Source: Parietaria judaica
Lineage: Eukaryota; Streptophyta; Magnoliopsida; Rosales; Urticaceae
NCBI GenBank assembly: GCA_954871525.1
Contig: OX940867.1
Coordinates: 18,887,343 to 18,951,342 of the forward strand
Reading direction: 5' to 3'
Length of the DNA stretch: 64,000 bases
The notes under the pieces were generated by a model. The model saw only the letters and a program-made list of their open reading frames with translations. It was not told the DNA's origin and did no database searches. Made by a program: the position numbers and the translations under genes. Shown here piece after piece: positions 1 to 11,817 of the stretch; positions within the stretch are counted from its first letter, which is position 1; every line of letters starts with the position of its first letter.

Positions 1-3000
1 TAATTTTTATATTTAAGTTACATCAAGGAATTAAATGTTTAGCAGTAAAAGCACCCATTTTGCATGAATGAAAAAGGAAATGAACAGTGCCTCGTATAAT
101 TTTATTCATTAATCATAGAGAAGAGAAGATATTCTCATGCATTAATCATATATCTCTGTTCTAAACAAATAAATCATCTATCGATATTTTTTTTTATTTT
201 TTTTGAAGAGGAGAGACCGCCGGAGTTATATCGATAAGCTTGTGAGAAGTAATTAAGCTCTTTTCTTTAATTGGGTGCTGCTTCTTTTTCTTCAAGCATA
301 TGAAATATCTAGCGATCATCAAATGTAATGCACAATTTGAACCACACATATATATATATTTAAATTTAATTATATTCATATATATAGTATACACACAGAC
401 AGCTGAAGCCTGAAAGAGACATTTCTTTGATACCTAAAAATCTGAAAAGAAAAGATGACTGATCCTTATGGGGTTCTTCAATTATTGCCTCATCAAATAG
501 TTATATATTTATAACAAATACAATTACAAATTATAATTCTAATCATTTCACCGAATGTATATTTTATTAGCTGAATTAAACGACGAAGTTTTTTCGCCGA
601 GGCGCTCTTAATTCTTGTTTCGGTGAAGTTGACTTTGCACAACGTTTTTTTATCCACCACCGTGCAAAGTAAATTTTTTATTGTTTTCATAAAATTACCG
701 TGAAAATTTACACTGCACTACGGTTTTGAAAACAGTAGTGTATAGTCCATGATGGAGTCCCAATTTTATTATAATGAAGCAACATATGATTTTTCAATTA
801 GTAATTCAATTTAATTTGATCTCAATATCCAAAAAGCAACATACATAGGTATGATATATATATATATATATATTGTTTTGTTTATTTGAAGGAATAGTTA
901 TAACTAGGCCTTTTCTATGGAGTAAAATTATAAGTCAAGCAGAAAAGTCTTCATTTTTTCACATTCAAGTAATCTTATTGAGGCATAAATTGACAAAACA
1001 ATACATGATACATATACATAATATTTATATTTATTCAACTACCAGAATGTCAATTTATGTACATAAGTACATTATAAATGTAAATAATGCGTATTTATAC
1101 GGTATGAAATTTGTGTTCTTATTAAATCTGCGGTTGAGATAACTATTTTATGCAAAGACACCATGGTCCTCTATAATCAATATAAGTAATAATTATTAGG
1201 GCCAAATCTTTAATTAGGTACTTGAATTTAATTGCCAAGAATAGGGTTCGTCCAAGAAAATATTGTACCAAAAAATAAATGCAGAGAATCTTTGGCACCC
1301 TCTTGAACTTGAAATTAACTAATAATGTGGACAACTCATGATACATCTGCAAAGATTTGATAGTTTTCTCCATGATTAATTCAATAACTTATGATATACG
1401 AATGTTAATAAAGAGAAAGAATATATTGCTATGTATGAAGACATATATAAATGTACATATTAATTGATCATACCCTTTAGAAGACTTCGTTTTGAATAAA
1501 TTATTATGATATACACGCATAGTCATATATATATTTCTTACATTCTTAGAGTACTTGAAATAATTGTAAAGCTGTATACACTATCTTGACGTTGATGTAT
1601 AATTGGCTCTATGATTTAATTGGAAAAGTTTAAATGTGTTTTATACATAAATTATGAAGCCAATTGAATATTACTAGTCGAATGGCACCGCGCGAAGTAG
1701 AAAATATCGAACAAATTTAATTAACTTTATCTCTGTGTTTTTAATTGAAAAGTATATATGAAAATACAAATCAAATATTGATCAACTTCCTTCTCAATGA
1801 GAAATATATCATATTTTTAAAAATAATTTTTGTTAAGTTGTAACAACTTTATGACATTCAATGAAAAAAAAAATTAAAATTCTATAAAGACTAAAAATCT
1901 CAATAACTTGATCTTATAAAGCCATTTTTTTATTCAAAATTCTAAAAAATTAGCATTTGAGCACATGTCTATATAATAGAAACTTTGAATAAAAATTAAA
2001 AAGTTACATGTTAAAAATAAAACATAAGAAGAAGAAAAAAATGTATAAAAATAAAAAGTTGCTATTAAACTTCTGAATTGTGTATTGCTATTAATTGTAC
2101 GCATTAATTTTATGATGAAATGTTTTATGTATTTGTATGACATGATAAAAATAAAACATAATAATAAAAAAACGTATGAAAATAAAAAGTTGCTATCAAG
2201 GTTCTAAAGTGTGTAGTGCTATTAATATGAGTTAATAACCCAATTAGGTTTTAAATGCAATTATGTATGAATTTGATATATATATATATATATTTATATT
2301 TAAATTTAATTCAAAATTCTAGAAAAATAGCATTTGAAGATGCCATCGTAAAAAATTTGTTGAGAAAACTTGTCTTCATGCTTTTATATATATAGAGATT
2401 ATTCTGATAAATACGAAAAAAGTAAAAATAAATTAGCTAGAAAGATATTTCATATACATTATATTTATATATATATATATATATATTACAATCATAAGAT
2501 CTATCGAAGTCCAAAACTAATTTGACCAAATAAAAGGTTTTTATATGTTTCTAAGAATAACGGAAGACACAAGTTATATGTATCACACTCCATGTTATTA
2601 TTTATCCAAAAATATTTAATCGTGCGTGGCTTAGATATATTATTGACATTATTGATATAATTAATGTGATATTATTCTGCCGAAAATATCATTATATATG
2701 CTCGTTAATTTTCGTTTTCAAGAGATATTAAAACAAATGTTTTGACATATATTCCCCTTGAACTAATGATTGGACATTCCCAAATTAATTATCAATTCAT
2801 AAATAAATAGAGCAACCAAGGTTCTGAAATCAAGAATTAACCTTATTGAATTTAAAAAGAAAAATTAAAATATATTATTGGTGCTCTTTTATGTAAGAGG
2901 TAATACAAGTCTTTATTTATCATTTCAAATCTCCCAAATAGTTTGTCTCGTTGAACTTTTTCTTCTCTCAATTTTGTTACACTCTTGACAAAAAAAAAAA

Positions 3001-3948
3001 GGACTATTATTTCTATTCTCATAAAATAATTAGTACATACATACTTCATACAAACCATTTTATAGATATCATAAATTTTATGCATATAAATATTAGTCTA
3101 ATTAATATTATGATCAAATTATTAAATATATGTCGTGAAATTAATTATAAAAATATTAATTTAATTATTTTCCCAAAATTCGCAGATAAACCCGTCAGTT
3201 ACTGATTTTACTCGTAAAATTATTGATTGGTAAACCTTTTCTTCTAAAAAACTCATTGGTAAACCCATATATATGGAGCCATCGGTTTTTCAAACCTTGA
3301 CAACAACCTAGTTATAAGGAAAAGTTAAAATTGCTTTAATCAATTATTATATATTTACTAGGTCTAAAGTGTGATTTCTTGGTTATATATAATCAAACCA
3401 CCATGAGTAATCAACATGGGTGAATAAATATTTTAGTAACGCAATTCACAATATTCTATTGAGAATTTAGGTTTACGGGACGCTTACTCAGCTTAATCGA
3501 TATTATAAACTTTCAAGAGTAATTCAAATGACATAAAACATAAAACCCAGCTAATGTTGATGATACATATCAGTTTATTGATACTTAATAGATTGCAAGC
3601 TCACTACATCCTTTGACATGAACTTTCTTATGCCTTTACAGACGGTTTTGACAAATTAACCTCGTGAGGCACGACCGAATTAAACGTCGACCGCTACGTT
3701 AAAGAGAACATTCATACCAGAAACATGAAACATTGGATATTGAATTAATTTTGTCAACGCAAATCTTACTAAATGATATGATTGACAAAAAATTCGCAAA
3801 TTCTAGTTTTCTTAAAAAAAATATCCGTACATTATTTTGTTAGAAAGCATATTTTAGTAGTTGAACATGTAATAAACTTGTACCGCGCGCGTATCTCTAG
3901 GGTTTCCACATTGATAAAAAAAAATACCTTAAACACTCGTTCAAACTC

Positions 3949-3996
<48 letters not shown>

Positions 3997-4229
3997 TCTA
4001 AGTATAAATCAATAAACATATACAAGAATTAAAATATATGAAGCAATCCAGAATATGAATTCAATATCTATTCCATTCGGTCACTCTTCATAATGAATAT
4101 GATTTTACATCGTCATATTATTATTCTAATAAATACTCCTATATATATATTGGTATAATAAATACCTAACGGTACACGCAATAAAGCAAAGATCCACGAT
4201 GACATATCTACTATACAATTACAATAATA
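1..4229. other. AT-rich intergenic DNA without a recognisable gene
   Basis: I see no coding region here. All open frames are short, AT-rich and lack recognisable domains. The stretch holds many TA microsatellites (for example 3954-3986) and a local pair of direct repeats around 1.9-2.3 kb. It is the 3' flank of the BELL gene, which is transcribed toward it. An inverted repeat (ACTTTGCAC at about 633-641 against GTGCAAAGT at 662-670) is present but too short to classify. Confidence 0.6.
1932..2340. repeat. Diverged local direct repeats
   Basis: Two segments are repeated in order. The phrase around 1934-1960 (ATTCAAAATTCTAAAAAATT) recurs at about 2312-2338. A second block with AAAATAAAACATAA followed by AAAATAAAAAGTTGCTAT occurs at about 2010-2072 and again at about 2145-2198. 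The copies differ at several positions and are AT-rich. This is an old segmental duplication, not a known transposon. Confidence 0.5.
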
Positions 4230-4230
4230 G

Positions 4231-4267
<37 letters not shown>
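4231..4267. repeat. Uninterrupted C37 (G37 on the minus strand) homopolymer
   Basis: Thirty-seven consecutive C residues, about 160 bp past the BELL stop codon. On the BELL sense strand this is G37, a potential G-quadruplex, and it probably falls in or just past the 3' UTR. Homopolymers of G/C this long are rare in plant DNA, so the exact length may be a sequencing or assembly artefact. Confidence 0.9.
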
Positions 4268-4269
<2 letters not shown>

Positions 4270-4424
4270 AATACAAGTACAACTAAACCCCAACTAGACA
4301 TATATATGCTAGCCTCAATTTTTGTAACGTAATTTTTTTAATCTTTTTTTCTTTCATAAATAAAATAACATTTAAATGAGAGAAGAAAAATAAATGGTAT
4401 ATAGAAGCCGCACCAGAACATATC

Positions 4425-7400
4425 TCAGCTCCCGAAGTCCCTGGCCGAGAAGGAAGCCGGGTTCTTGTCGGGGCCAGCGTGACGCAGCCCTAGCGTGAGG
4501 GACACGTCCCCGGCGGCGGCGGCGGCTCCAAAGCCGATGAGGGCGTGGCACGTGTCGGTGTCTGTATCGGTTTCGGTGTGGATGATGGGGGCATTGATTG
4601 CGGCGAGTGAAGGGTCGCTTTCGATGATCGCATTGAAATCGGATCTCATGATTTTGCCTGCTTGCGTTGGAGTTTGTGCGACGCTCCTATTTGTGGAAGT
4701 ACTTCCACTATTGCTCATAATCATATTATTATTACTATTTATATTATTATTATTATTGTTTGTGACGTTGATATTTTCTTGGTCTGAAGACTCGTCGTCG
4801 TCGTTGTCTTTGGTCTCTTGTTGGTACATCTCTTCCACCATGGGTTTCCACAACCGAACCCTGGCATTTATGAACCAGTTTGAGACCTGCAAAATTCAAA
4901 AAAAGAAAGAAAAGAAAAGACACATTTATTATTGACTTATTAATACGCAATATTGAAACTCTGAGCCTGTGGTTAAGTAATCAATGAAGCCGAGCTAATT
5001 TAAAAAATGATTGTCTTATTCTTACACACACATGCATATATACAACAAAATAAAATGAATGCAGTATCACGTAGCTCGGGAAGAGTGACTAATCACGTAC
5101 AACTTAGACCATGCATACAATTTATATGAATATATATATATATATATATAGTTAAAACTTTTTCATGATCATAATGATGATAATTGCCATACTTAGTAAC
5201 GTAGTACGTAGAAGAAGACTAATGGAATCTTAAAGCTGGATTATAATAGTAAAAGTCTAATCATGTCGTCATTTCTTTCCCTTGTAGAACTATTGATCAT
5301 CATCATAATTATTATATAACATCTTTTTGATAAAAGTACTGGTATAACTACTCTAAAGTACTTTAATGAAAAACAGCGCAGCTTACAGTCAAATAATGCA
5401 TAGTTTTTTATTTTCTGTTCAGTGTTGTAGGCAGTGACTAGAGTCTAGAGATACTCCTAATAAGATTTTTGTTATTTCTACTGTATATATATATAGTGAA
5501 AAATATAGTTTCCCCTTTCAAATAAAACCCTAATAATAATAATAATAATAATCTAATATTTATATAGACAATACAAACCGTTAAGTTAACTATTAGTTAA
5601 ACAGTGTTTCACACCTTTTTTTTGGGTCAATAACAGTGTTTCACACATTATTGTCACGATCATCGTTATTAACTATCATACCTATTTCCCTAAAAAAAAA
5701 AAAAAAGAAAGAGAGAGAATTCACTAATCAACACCTAAAAATGCTTATAAAACTCGATTTAAACTTGATTTCAGCCCCTAAAAACTCGTTAACTCTTAAA
5801 CATTCCGCACATTTTCAACGTGTGATGAAAATACACTTGACACATAATAAAGGGAAAGAAAAATCCTAGGACACCACGTAACATTGAAACCGCCGTTTGT
5901 TTAGAGTTTAGCAACTTATAGGCGGTAGAACTCGAGTTAAAAGTTTTTTTGGGAGTAGGTATAGTGAATTTTCTCTTTAAAAACTTGGGTTAGTTTTGTC
6001 AAAATCTCAAGCTATATAGGGAGATGAATACTATTTGTCAAGTACGTAACTTTATTTTGTCTTTATGGTTGGCTATGTGTGGTTGGACGGTGTCATTTGG
6101 TAAGAGAGAGAGAGAGAGAGAGAGAGACTATACTTCAAGTGTGTAGAGAGACAGAGACTGTATTCGCTTGTGGGGGAGGAGAGAGAAGCAAAGAAAGCTA
6201 ATGTAGAGAGAGAAAGTGAGAGTGATGAAAGCTGCAAGCTCTTATGTCTCGTCTCTAATATGTACTTGGAAGAGAGCCAGTTTGTAGGAAAATAAAGAAA
6301 AAAGAAGAGAAAATGACAAAAAAAAAATGTGTGTGGGGTTTCAGAATTTATGTCATTACGTAGTAGAATCCAAAGTGAAGGGCCTAAAGGTGAAAGAAAA
6401 GGGTTCAGAGATATGCACACTGTCTTTCTCAAACGCTCAACAAAACGACCATAAAAAGGAAACTACACAACCCAAAGCTCATGCACTTCTCTCCATATAT
6501 ATCTGAATTTGAACATATTAATGGTACTTCTCAATAACAATTAGGGTTTCAACTATATATATCCTTTCCCAATTTCAAGGGCGAAGCCACTTAGGCCTCA
6601 GCGGGGTCAGTCGCCCCCACTTGATCCAAGCTCGTTATTTTTAATGTACTAATGGATATACAATTATAATAATATTATATAAAAAATATCATATTAAAAC
6701 AAAATTGATATTGAGGTGCGGTGCGGAGAAGATTGCGGCCCAATTTTAATTTTCTTCTCTCATGAAACTCGGGTTCAAATACCTAAAAAATATACTTGTA
6801 CCTTGTTCTTATATTTTAGTATTCTTTTAGTATGGGCCTATGCTTTTAATATATATTAAGTAATCATATCTTTTACAATTCAATCACTAAATATTCTATT
6901 TTAAATAGTAGAATAAATAGAAAATTTGCCTTTTATTTTCTATTTTTGACTTCTTATTTCAAGTAAAATAATATACAAATGTATTATATATTGTCGATAT
7001 ACAATACATTTAGAAAATAATTTCGATCACATTTTATTTTTAAAAATTCCGTTATATTTTTTCACCCCGATTGTTGGAATTCCAAGCTTCGCCCCCTACA
7101 TGGCTACATCTTGACACAAAATTTGTGACCTATATTGCTAGTAATCAGTTAAAGTTTTTAACTACAATAGAGTTAAGAACAAGATAGTCCTAATACGAAA
7201 GACCCACGCTGGAAAATTCGGGAATTTTTGGATTTTCTATAAATATCGGTACGACGGTATCTACTTCTTTTTTATTTAATATAATGGCTAGGTGATCTAG
7301 ACCGTTCGAAAACCGGATCTACTTTTTCGGATAAGAAATATAGATAATTGTCAACAGCATCAAGCGTGGATATGAATTAATGATACGAGTAATGTGTGTA

Positions 7401-7723
7401 ATTATGTACCTGGTTCCTTGATAGACCAGTCTGTCTCGCTAAGAGATGTTTATCAGCGTCGCTTGGATACCTGAGAAAGAGACCACAAATTATTCATATA
7501 TCAAGCTTTCTTTGTTTCTTTGCATGGGCGTGAGAATCTATAATAAGCAGAAACAAATCTGACTAGCTATGTTACTTTCATATATATATCTGTAAAAGTC
7601 AGTGTTCATGCAATGATACCAACATTACACTGCAATGTGTATAGCTTTGAGCGCAAGACAGAAGAGAAATTGTTGCTTAATTAATGCTGGTTTATCAATT
7701 TCAACAGCTTTATCACTGCCAAG

Positions 7724-7763
<40 letters not shown>

Positions 7764-10700
7764 ATGATTGTTAGTTAGTTGTAGGGAGTAGAGAGAAGTT
7801 GCTTTATGTATGCACCTACATTTCCCCGTTGGGATCATAATAATTAATCTCTTTTGTATTCGCTTTTCAACTGTTTAAGAGATCGCTTTCAATATATATA
7901 GCCAATCATTTATAAGTTCATACATAAATATTTCATGACAATAATATGTATAACATTAAGTGCACGTAGAATATAATTCTCCATGGATATATGTTAATCC
8001 TAGAGACCTACAAAATATAAAATACTTTACATTATTGAATTACACATTATAATTTCTAATAATTAAAATTTCAATTCTAGCTGAAAAATTCATCTTGTTT
8101 ATATATATATAAATGTATAAACACATATAAACGGTATATCTTTATTACATTATTGGTTGTTAGCTATGTATCAAATAATTCTCCATACTTATCACTTCTA
8201 TAAACCTAATTTTTTTGTATGCAAAATGCAAATGCAATGGTGAATATTATATAAGATTTTTTTTTTTATATATGTCAGTGTGACCTGAACCCTGCACATC
8301 AAGATAATGATGTTGTGTTATCGACTCCTTTGGCCTAATTATTGACTACATTTAAGAAACGCTGTAAATGTGAGGCTTCGAAATATATTGAACCAAAAAA
8401 TCGGAATTTTTTGACCATCCGATGGTATAGATTAACTAGTCATTAGATGATCAGTTAGACCTTTGGGATCAGCGAATTTTATTATATTATCAATATTATT
8501 AATTTTATGAATGATAATTTAGTAATAGTATAAATTAGAGCCGGACCATACAAAAGTATAATTTAATCGACCTTATTAATTTAAAAAGGTAATTAGACGT
8601 AGAAGAAAGTGATGAATGAAACGATGAATTGAAAATAGGAGGAATGAAATACGTACGGATGGAGGAAGTGCTCGAAGAGCCAGGCTCGCAGGATGTTGAC
8701 GGACCGCTCGGGCAGGCCTCGCTGAGGGCGCCACGCCTCTTGCTCCATCATGCCGATGGAGTGGAAGGCCCGCTGTTGCCTCAGGCTCTGCTCGAGCAGC
8801 TTCAGACGCGGCGTCTCACCCTTGGTGATCCCCGTTGCCCCCGTCCCGGCCCCTTCCTTCTCCCCCAGCAGCTCGCAGCTCTGCTTCAGCTGCGCTGCTA
8901 TCGCGTCCTTCAGGCACCGAAAGTGGCGCGACATGGCCTTCTGCGCCAGCGCCGTGTAGGGCACCGCCGCCCCGAACCCCATCACGAGGTCGAACGAGTT
9001 CACCACCATCTGCATCTGCTCGCAGTAGTGGTTGTATCTCCGGTCCACCTAATAGGATCATGATCATATCTATATAATTATAAAATAAATTAAAAATAAA
9101 GTGCATTATAAGGGAGTAACGTTTTGAGTTGAGAGAAAGCTACGTGCCAACGGTAAATGTTGATAGACCGATAGTGTGTCCAAATCACCGTGTACCACAC
9201 AGAAGATATGCATAGTGATATATATGATAGAAGTGGTATGTGTATAGACTAGTTCATATCTATATATATATGTATAAGTGTGTGTATTTGTGACGATATC
9301 TAATAATTGTTATCTACTTTTCAAATTAAGGAATAAACAAAGGAGAATGTGAGAAAGAAGACGATCAGAATTCAGAAGATGAGATAGGTTAAAGAAAGGA
9401 AACTAGTAAATGTCAAGCAATCTTACTTAGAATATGTAAGATATACATCATACATGTATATATATTATATATTGCCCACCAAACATCACTTAAGACACAA
9501 CCAGTGAGACCTTCATACAATATACATAATTTCACCTAACAATTAATTTAAAAAGACGAAAGAAGAGACAAAATTTATAAACCAATCATAGTTCCTATGA
9601 AAACTATACTACCAATGTATAGCTAGTAGTAGTATAGTGCTAGAGAAGCCGGCTTTTCTTAACCTTAATTATTATAATATATATATATATATATATTATT
9701 AATGTTGTGTTCGACTTGTTCACCGTGACAAACATGATATAGTATATACATATTTTTATATTAAAGTAATAATTTTTGTGTGGTGTTGAGTTTGACTCTT
9801 TGAGGGAGAGACTAGAGAGAGAGAGAGATGACATGCCTCATCGAGCATGGACAGCAGTTTGACCTTCCTTCTTTGATGCTCGATCCTATCGGCGGCGGAC
9901 AAAGGCGGTGCCGAGGCGGCAGTGGCTTCCTTTGACGACGTGGCTGATCCGTCGCTAGGGTTCGGTTTTGACAGCTTGCTCTTCTTGAAGTGCCCTCTTC
10001 CCACGCTACAGAACTCCTCCAGCAGCTCCTGAGCCGCCTTCACGTACCGTGAGTTCCTCAGCACATTCACCACTCCTAGCGAGGACCCGAACCCCATGTG
10101 GCCGGGGTTGAAAGCGGAGGCGGTGGCGGCGCCGTAGTAGAGGAAGCCCTCGGCCTTGGCGTTGGCCGGACTGTGATCAGAGTTCAGGGAGAGTGAGAGC
10201 CCCCCTTGGCTGCTACCCCCGCCACCACCCCCTTCGGCTGCGTTCCAGCTGAATTGCCCGAACGCAGCCGGGTTTTGTTGGTAGGCGGCGGCTGAGGACG
10301 GGTTGGGGAGGAGCATGTGAAGGGTGGAATTGTTATTGTTATTGGCGGCGGAAGACGAGGAGGCGGGTGGGGACGGAGACCGATGCGGGGGAGGGTTCAT
10401 GAGGAAGAGGTGCATAGCGGCAGCCGAGTCGGGATTCATCCCAGGAATTGGGTGACCATGTCGGCTTCCTCCGTACCACTCGTTGGGAGTCGGATGCTGC
10501 TGCTGCTGTTGTTGCCTCATCGGATGCTCCAACCCGGGAATCGGATGGACATGGCTTCCGGGGAAGCTGAACATCTCCGACAGCATCCCGCCCGCCGCCT
10601 CGTAAACCCCCGCAGAATCCGCCGCGTCGTCGGCCAATGGGGCGTCGACGAAGCCCTGCGCCTGCAGCTTCTCGCGCCGGATCTGCTGCGCTAGGTGCTG

Positions 10701-10823
10701 ATCCGCCGCGGACGATCTCTCGAAGCCATTCGAGAAGTTTCCGATGATGCTGTGGTGGTGGTGGTAGTCCTGCTGGGACATAGAATTCGTCGGTTGGTGC
10801 AAGCACTGTGTCGCTATGCCCAT
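4425..10823 (-). CDS. BLH2: BEL1-like homeodomain (TALE) transcription factor, BLH2/SAW1-BLH4/SAW2 clade
   Basis: Four coding exons on the minus strand: 10823-9837, 9048-8657, 7470-7410 and 4886-4425. Together they give 633 codons in one frame, usual for the family. Visible parts in order: SMSQQDY and FSNGF N-terminal motifs (residues 14-34); MLSEMF (80-85); LFLMNPPP (139-146); an N-terminal ZIBEL motif GLSLSLN (208-214); the SKY box RNSRY...QELLEEFC (256-272); the BELL domain, split by intron 1 after KLLSMLDE (residue 329); a TALE homeodomain (about 432-495) with the PYP loop and WFINARVR; and a C-terminal ZIBEL VSLTLGL (608-614). Family knowledge: these nuclear proteins dimerise with KNOX proteins and limit leaf-margin growth; BLH2/BLH4 also act in seed mucilage. 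Intron 1 starts with GC, not GT. Exon 3 is only 61 nt. Low-complexity His, Gln, Asn, Gly and Thr-Asp tracts are present. BLH2 rather than BLH4 is judged from N-terminal motifs recalled, not from a tree. Confidence 0.95.
5600..5646. repeat. 15-bp direct repeat flanking a tiny poly(A)-type insert
   Basis: AACAGTGTTTCACAC occurs at 5600-5614 and again at 5632-5646. Between them lie 17 bases made of a T-run followed by GGGTCAATA. Read on the other strand this is a short tail ending in a run of A. The arrangement looks like a very short target-primed retrotransposition footprint with its target-site duplication. It lies in intron 3 of the BELL gene. Confidence 0.5.
6100..6240. promoter_or_regulatory. 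Intronic GA-rich (GAGA) tract
   Basis: A (GA)n microsatellite at about 6102-6126 is followed by more than 100 bases of purine-rich, GAGA-dense sequence inside BELL intron 3. In plants, BBR/BPC proteins bind GA repeats, including a GA repeat in an intron of the barley homeobox gene Bkn3, so an intronic GAGA cluster in a homeobox gene may be regulatory. This is inference; GA microsatellites are also common by chance. Confidence 0.35.
6580..7097. mobile_element. Small non-autonomous DNA transposon in BELL intron 3
   Basis: The segment opens with GGGCGAAGCCACTTAGG and closes with CCAAGCTTCGCCCCC, so the ends form short imperfect inverted repeats built on GGGCGAAGC. The roughly 0.5-kb interior is AT-rich with no coding capacity. 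Short elements with such ends are common in eudicot introns. I could not identify a convincing target duplication, so the superfamily is left open. Confidence 0.55.
7728..7760. repeat. (CT)n microsatellite in BELL intron 2
   Basis: About 15 CT units at 7731-7759. On the transcribed strand this is a GA run, the second purine-rich block inside the gene after the one in intron 3. Confidence 0.85.
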
Positions 10824-11110
10824 CTCAGCTCGATCATCATCTTCTTCACTGTCTCTCTAGCTAGCCTAGCACTGTTCAGTGTTCAATTCACCATCAAAAA
10901 GTTAAAACATGTGTGTATATGTGTATATATGTGTGTGCGTGTATGTATGTACATATGATTCGAGTTTCTGCAATAGAAAGAGAAGGGAGGTTTTGTTGAT
11001 GGCGAATATATATATAAAGAAGTACCTCTCGAAGTTGCAGAGCATGAAAGGATGTAAAGCTCTCAGACATCGTTGTCTCTTCTCTTCTCTCTCTCTTTCT
11101 CTGCACAGAG
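10824..11110 (-). promoter_or_regulatory. BELL 5' leader with possible 5'-UTR intron
   Basis: Read on the minus strand, a CT/GA-rich leader at about 11050-11105 is followed by GAGAG|GTACTTC (donor at 11025) and ends in ACTGAACAG (acceptor at 10872). That would remove 154 nt before the ATG at 10823. A nearer acceptor at about 10969 would make a 57-nt intron, short for plants. BLH genes often have a leader intron. Sequence-only call; no transcript evidence. Confidence 0.35.
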
Positions 11111-11394
11111 TGTTTTTTGCAATCAACTTCTGGAAAAAGAGAGATGGGAGTTTCCGAATTTACACAAAAAATAAAAGGGCATAACTTTATTTTAATGGAA
11201 ATGGAGGTTTTTGTTTGCCTTTCTCACTCATATCTCTCTCAAACCAAACACACAGAAGAAGTCGCTTTTAATCTTCTCTCCTTCCTTCCTTCACATATAT
11301 CCCTCTTTCCACTACACCATTATTTTTATTAACATTACTAACGGTATAAGTTCCAAAAAAATTTAGTATCATAACTCACTTAAAAAAAAAATAG

Positions 11395-11817
11395 AAACGA
11401 TAAGTGTCCAACAACTTAACGATATATCCGAAATTTTGTTACATCGATTAAAAAATGGATGAAAAATTCAAAATAGCGAGCATTGAGAACTTTGATCGTG
11501 AAAGAAAAATCAAATTTATGTCGTTGTAGAAATTAAAAAATTAAAGATTTGCGCCATTATTAAACTTTTTACTATAAACAAAGAAGAGTTAAAAATAGAT
11601 ATTTTGACAGAGTGACAAGTGTCCAACACCTAACGACATATCTGAAATTATGTTAAATCAATTAGAAAAATAGATGAATATTTTAAAATAATGAGCATTG
11701 AGAATTCGTGAAAAATAAATCCGGTTTATGTCATTACAAAAATTAAAATATTGAGGATTTGCGCCGCTATTAAATTTTTAATAATAAACAAAGAAGAGTT
11801 AAGAAGAGATATTCTGT
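11395..11817. repeat. Two-copy diverged tandem duplication, about 210 bp
   Basis: AAGTGTCCAACAACTTAACG at about 11402 recurs as AAGTGTCCAACACCTAACG at about 11616. The match continues through ATTTGCGCC, ATAAACAAAGAAGAGTTAA and AGATATT in both copies, so the period is about 214 bp. The copies have many substitutions and small gaps. They lie roughly 300 bp beyond the probable BELL 5' end. No family is recognised. Confidence 0.65.

Noticed and set aside
4495..4935. Plus-strand frame over the last BELL exon
   Set aside because: Antisense shadow of the conserved homeodomain exon; the minus strand has the recognisable protein.
8629..9106. Plus- and minus-strand alternative frames over BELL exon 2
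   Set aside because: Shadows of a GC-rich coding exon; only the minus frame with the BELL and homeodomain text is real.
10317..10958. Plus-strand frames over BELL exon 1
   Set aside because: Antisense shadows with low-complexity Leu/Arg text.
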